DNA of 32,486 nt from Clostridiales bacterium (GTDB lineage Bacteria; Bacillota_A; Clostridia; Oscillospirales; Oscillospiraceae): positions 1 through 32,486 of the forward strand of contig DXTB01000011.1 of NCBI GenBank assembly GCA_019410105.1, given 5' to 3'. Both the position numbers and the translations under genes were made by a program. Below, one piece after another: positions 31,505 through 32,486 of the stretch. Numbering within the stretch: the stretch's first letter is position 1; each line of letters begins with the position of its first letter. The notes under the pieces are model-generated. The model worked only from the letters and a program-made list of their open reading frames with translations, had not been told where the DNA came from and ran no database searches.

Positions 31505-31561
31505 ACTCGTCTCTCCTTCGTGTGTCCCGTGCAAAACCGTCCCATTCCCTGCGGCACAGGC

Positions 31562-32011
31562 TTACTTTCCGATCTCCAGTCCCTTGGCCACGACCTGCTT
31601 CAGGACGTTAAACGCAGTAATGTTGGCCGACAGCGCCTGATTGGCCGCCATAGCGTCCGACATCTCTTTGATCAAATCCACGTTGGGCATCTCCACATAC
31701 CCCTCCGCATTTGCATCCGGGTGGGTCGGGTCATACACCAGCTTAAAATCCGAGGGATCCTCGGCGATCTCCACCACACGCACCCCTCCGGCCTGGGCGG
31801 GAGCCGCCGCGCTTCCGGCGCGGGCCAGCGCCAACTGAAACGGCGTGCGCTCCCCCTGCTCCTCCAGCACCACAACCTTTCTCCGATAGGGGCCGCCCCC
31901 CTCGGTACGGGTGGTGTTGATGTTCGTTATATTTTCAGAGATCACATCCAGGCGCAGCATTTCCGCAGTCAGAGCCGAGCCTACCACGTTCATTGAACTC
32001 ATAAACGCCAC
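31562..32011 (-). CDS. flgC: Flagellar basal-body rod protein FlgC
   Basis: The 149-aa product is a proximal rod subunit. It shows the rod N-terminus (LRLDVISENITNINTTRTEGGGPYRRKVVVLEE in two blocks), where GGPYRRK is typical of FlgC, and the C-terminal YVEMPNVDLIKEMSDAMAANQALSANITAFNVLK. The start is GTG 32011 with AAGGGGG 7 bases upstream. It follows flgB by 12 bases. Confidence 0.95.
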   Translation of the reverse strand: MAFMSSMNVVGSALTAEMLRLDVISENITNINTTRTEGGGPYRRKVVVLEEQGERTPFQLALARAGSAAAPAQAGGVRVVEIAEDPSDFKLVYDPTHPDANAEGYVEMPNVDLIKEMSDAMAANQALSANITAFNVLKQVVAKGLEIGK

Positions 32012-32023
32012 TTTGATTCCCCC

Positions 32024-32407
32024 TTATCCCCGGATTGCGGTACGCAGCAGCGACAGTTCACCCGAAATAGCACTCATGACATACTGGAGCTGATAGCCAT
32101 TTCGCGCCAGCTCCACCGACTGCTCCATAATATCCACCCCATTGTCGTCCATCCGGACGCTCTCCTGCGCCTCGTGAAGCTGTACCGGGGTGTCTGCAAT
32201 TGCCTCACGCATGGCGGCGCCCGGCTGGGGCTTGTCCGCCGCGGCCTGAACCGCATCCCTCAGGCTCTCCTCAAATGTGACATATTGGGTCTTGTAACCG
32301 GGGGTTTCTGCGTTGGCCAGATTATTTAAAATACAGTCCTGCTTGCTCCAAAGAAATCCCATGGACCGCTGAAGCATCAGCATGGAGTTGCTGGTCAGAA
32401 TATTCAC
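32024..32407 (-). CDS. flgB: Flagellar basal-body rod protein FlgB
   Basis: The product is a proximal rod subunit and the first gene of the operon within the window. From GTG 32407 (GGAAGG 7 bases upstream) it is 127 aa, close to the usual size: LWSKQDCILNNLANAETPGYKTQYVTFEESLRDAV (two blocks) is the FlgB signature, and the C-terminal part ends VELARNGYQLQYVMSAISGELSLLRTAIRG (blocks). A frame extending to 32479 exists but its extra 24 residues do not resemble FlgB. It starts the canonical flgB-flgC-fliE-fliF series. Confidence 0.92.
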   Translation of the reverse strand: MNILTSNSMLMLQRSMGFLWSKQDCILNNLANAETPGYKTQYVTFEESLRDAVQAAADKPQPGAAMREAIADTPVQLHEAQESVRMDDNGVDIMEQSVELARNGYQLQYVMSAISGELSLLRTAIRG

Positions 32408-32467
32408 AACAGCGCCTTCCTTCCCTCTTTTCTGGGTGGTTCCTATCAACAGCCGACTTGATCCACA

Positions 32468-32486
32468 ACATAATGACACATTATGT
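32468..32486. promoter_or_regulatory. Perfect 8-bp inverted repeat upstream of flgB
   Basis: ACATAATG-ACA-CATTATGT is a perfect AT-rich dyad at the very end of the window, 61 bases upstream of the flgB start. Its size and position suit an operator, and CATTAT within it could serve as a -10 box. The window ends here, so neither a -35 box nor a preceding gene can be seen. Confidence 0.4.

Overview
The window looks like chromosomal DNA of a Gram-positive, flagellated anaerobe of the class Clostridia, most likely Oscillospiraceae-type (near Intestinimonas, Flavonifractor or Oscillibacter). That placement is an inference. It rests on the Firmicutes-type flagellar set (FliY with a CheC-like core, CheC/CheD/CheV, FlbD, the small TIGR02530-type flagellar operon protein), the BlaI/M56 cassette, the UPF0371 protein, the selenocysteine-containing SelD and strong GGAGG ribosome binding sites. 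No tRNA, rRNA, CRISPR array or insertion sequence was seen, and no gene-free stretch exceeds 300 bases.

Left region (1-6778) is very GC-rich. It holds: a UPF0371/DUF1846 gene on the minus strand, cut by the window edge; a divergent three-gene plus-strand cassette (BlaI-type repressor, M56/BlaR1-like membrane metalloprotease, small membrane protein) behind a promoter with two BlaI-like operator dyads; a strong bidirectional terminator; udk and selD on the minus strand; and the first 96 codons of a P-loop ATPase. SelD is read correctly only if an in-frame UGA at codon 17 is decoded as selenocysteine. A candidate bacterial SECIS hairpin follows that UGA.

Right region (6795-32407) is one long minus-strand flagellar/chemotaxis operon of lower GC content. 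In transcription order it reads flgB, flgC, fliE, fliF, fliG, fliH, fliI, fliJ, fliK, flgD, the TIGR02530-type gene, flgE, flbD, motA, motB, fliM, fliY, cheY, fliO, fliP, fliQ, fliR, flhB, flhA, fliA, flgF-like, flgG-like, cheC, cheD, cheV and an EAL-like/HDOD gene. Genes overlap or are separated by a few dozen bases at most, apart from gaps of roughly 65-110 bp on both sides of flgE, each holding a GC-rich hairpin. Together they encode the proximal rod, MS ring, C-ring switch, type III export gate and ATPase, hook with cap and ruler, stator, sigma-28 and the CheY-P phosphatase/adaptation branch. fliL, flhF, flhG, cheA, cheB and cheW are absent from the positions where related bacteria often carry them.

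The two regions meet at an abrupt junction near 6779-6794. A truncated ATPase gene runs into the 3' end of the flagellar operon with no terminator and with a sharp step in base composition. This is either a genuine rearrangement or insertion boundary or an assembly chimera. I see no clearly new multi-gene system. The points most worth a second look are the Sec-SelD/SECIS, the junction, the duplicated FliM-like CheY-docking motif in the FliY linker, and the M56 protein with an unrecognised sensor half.
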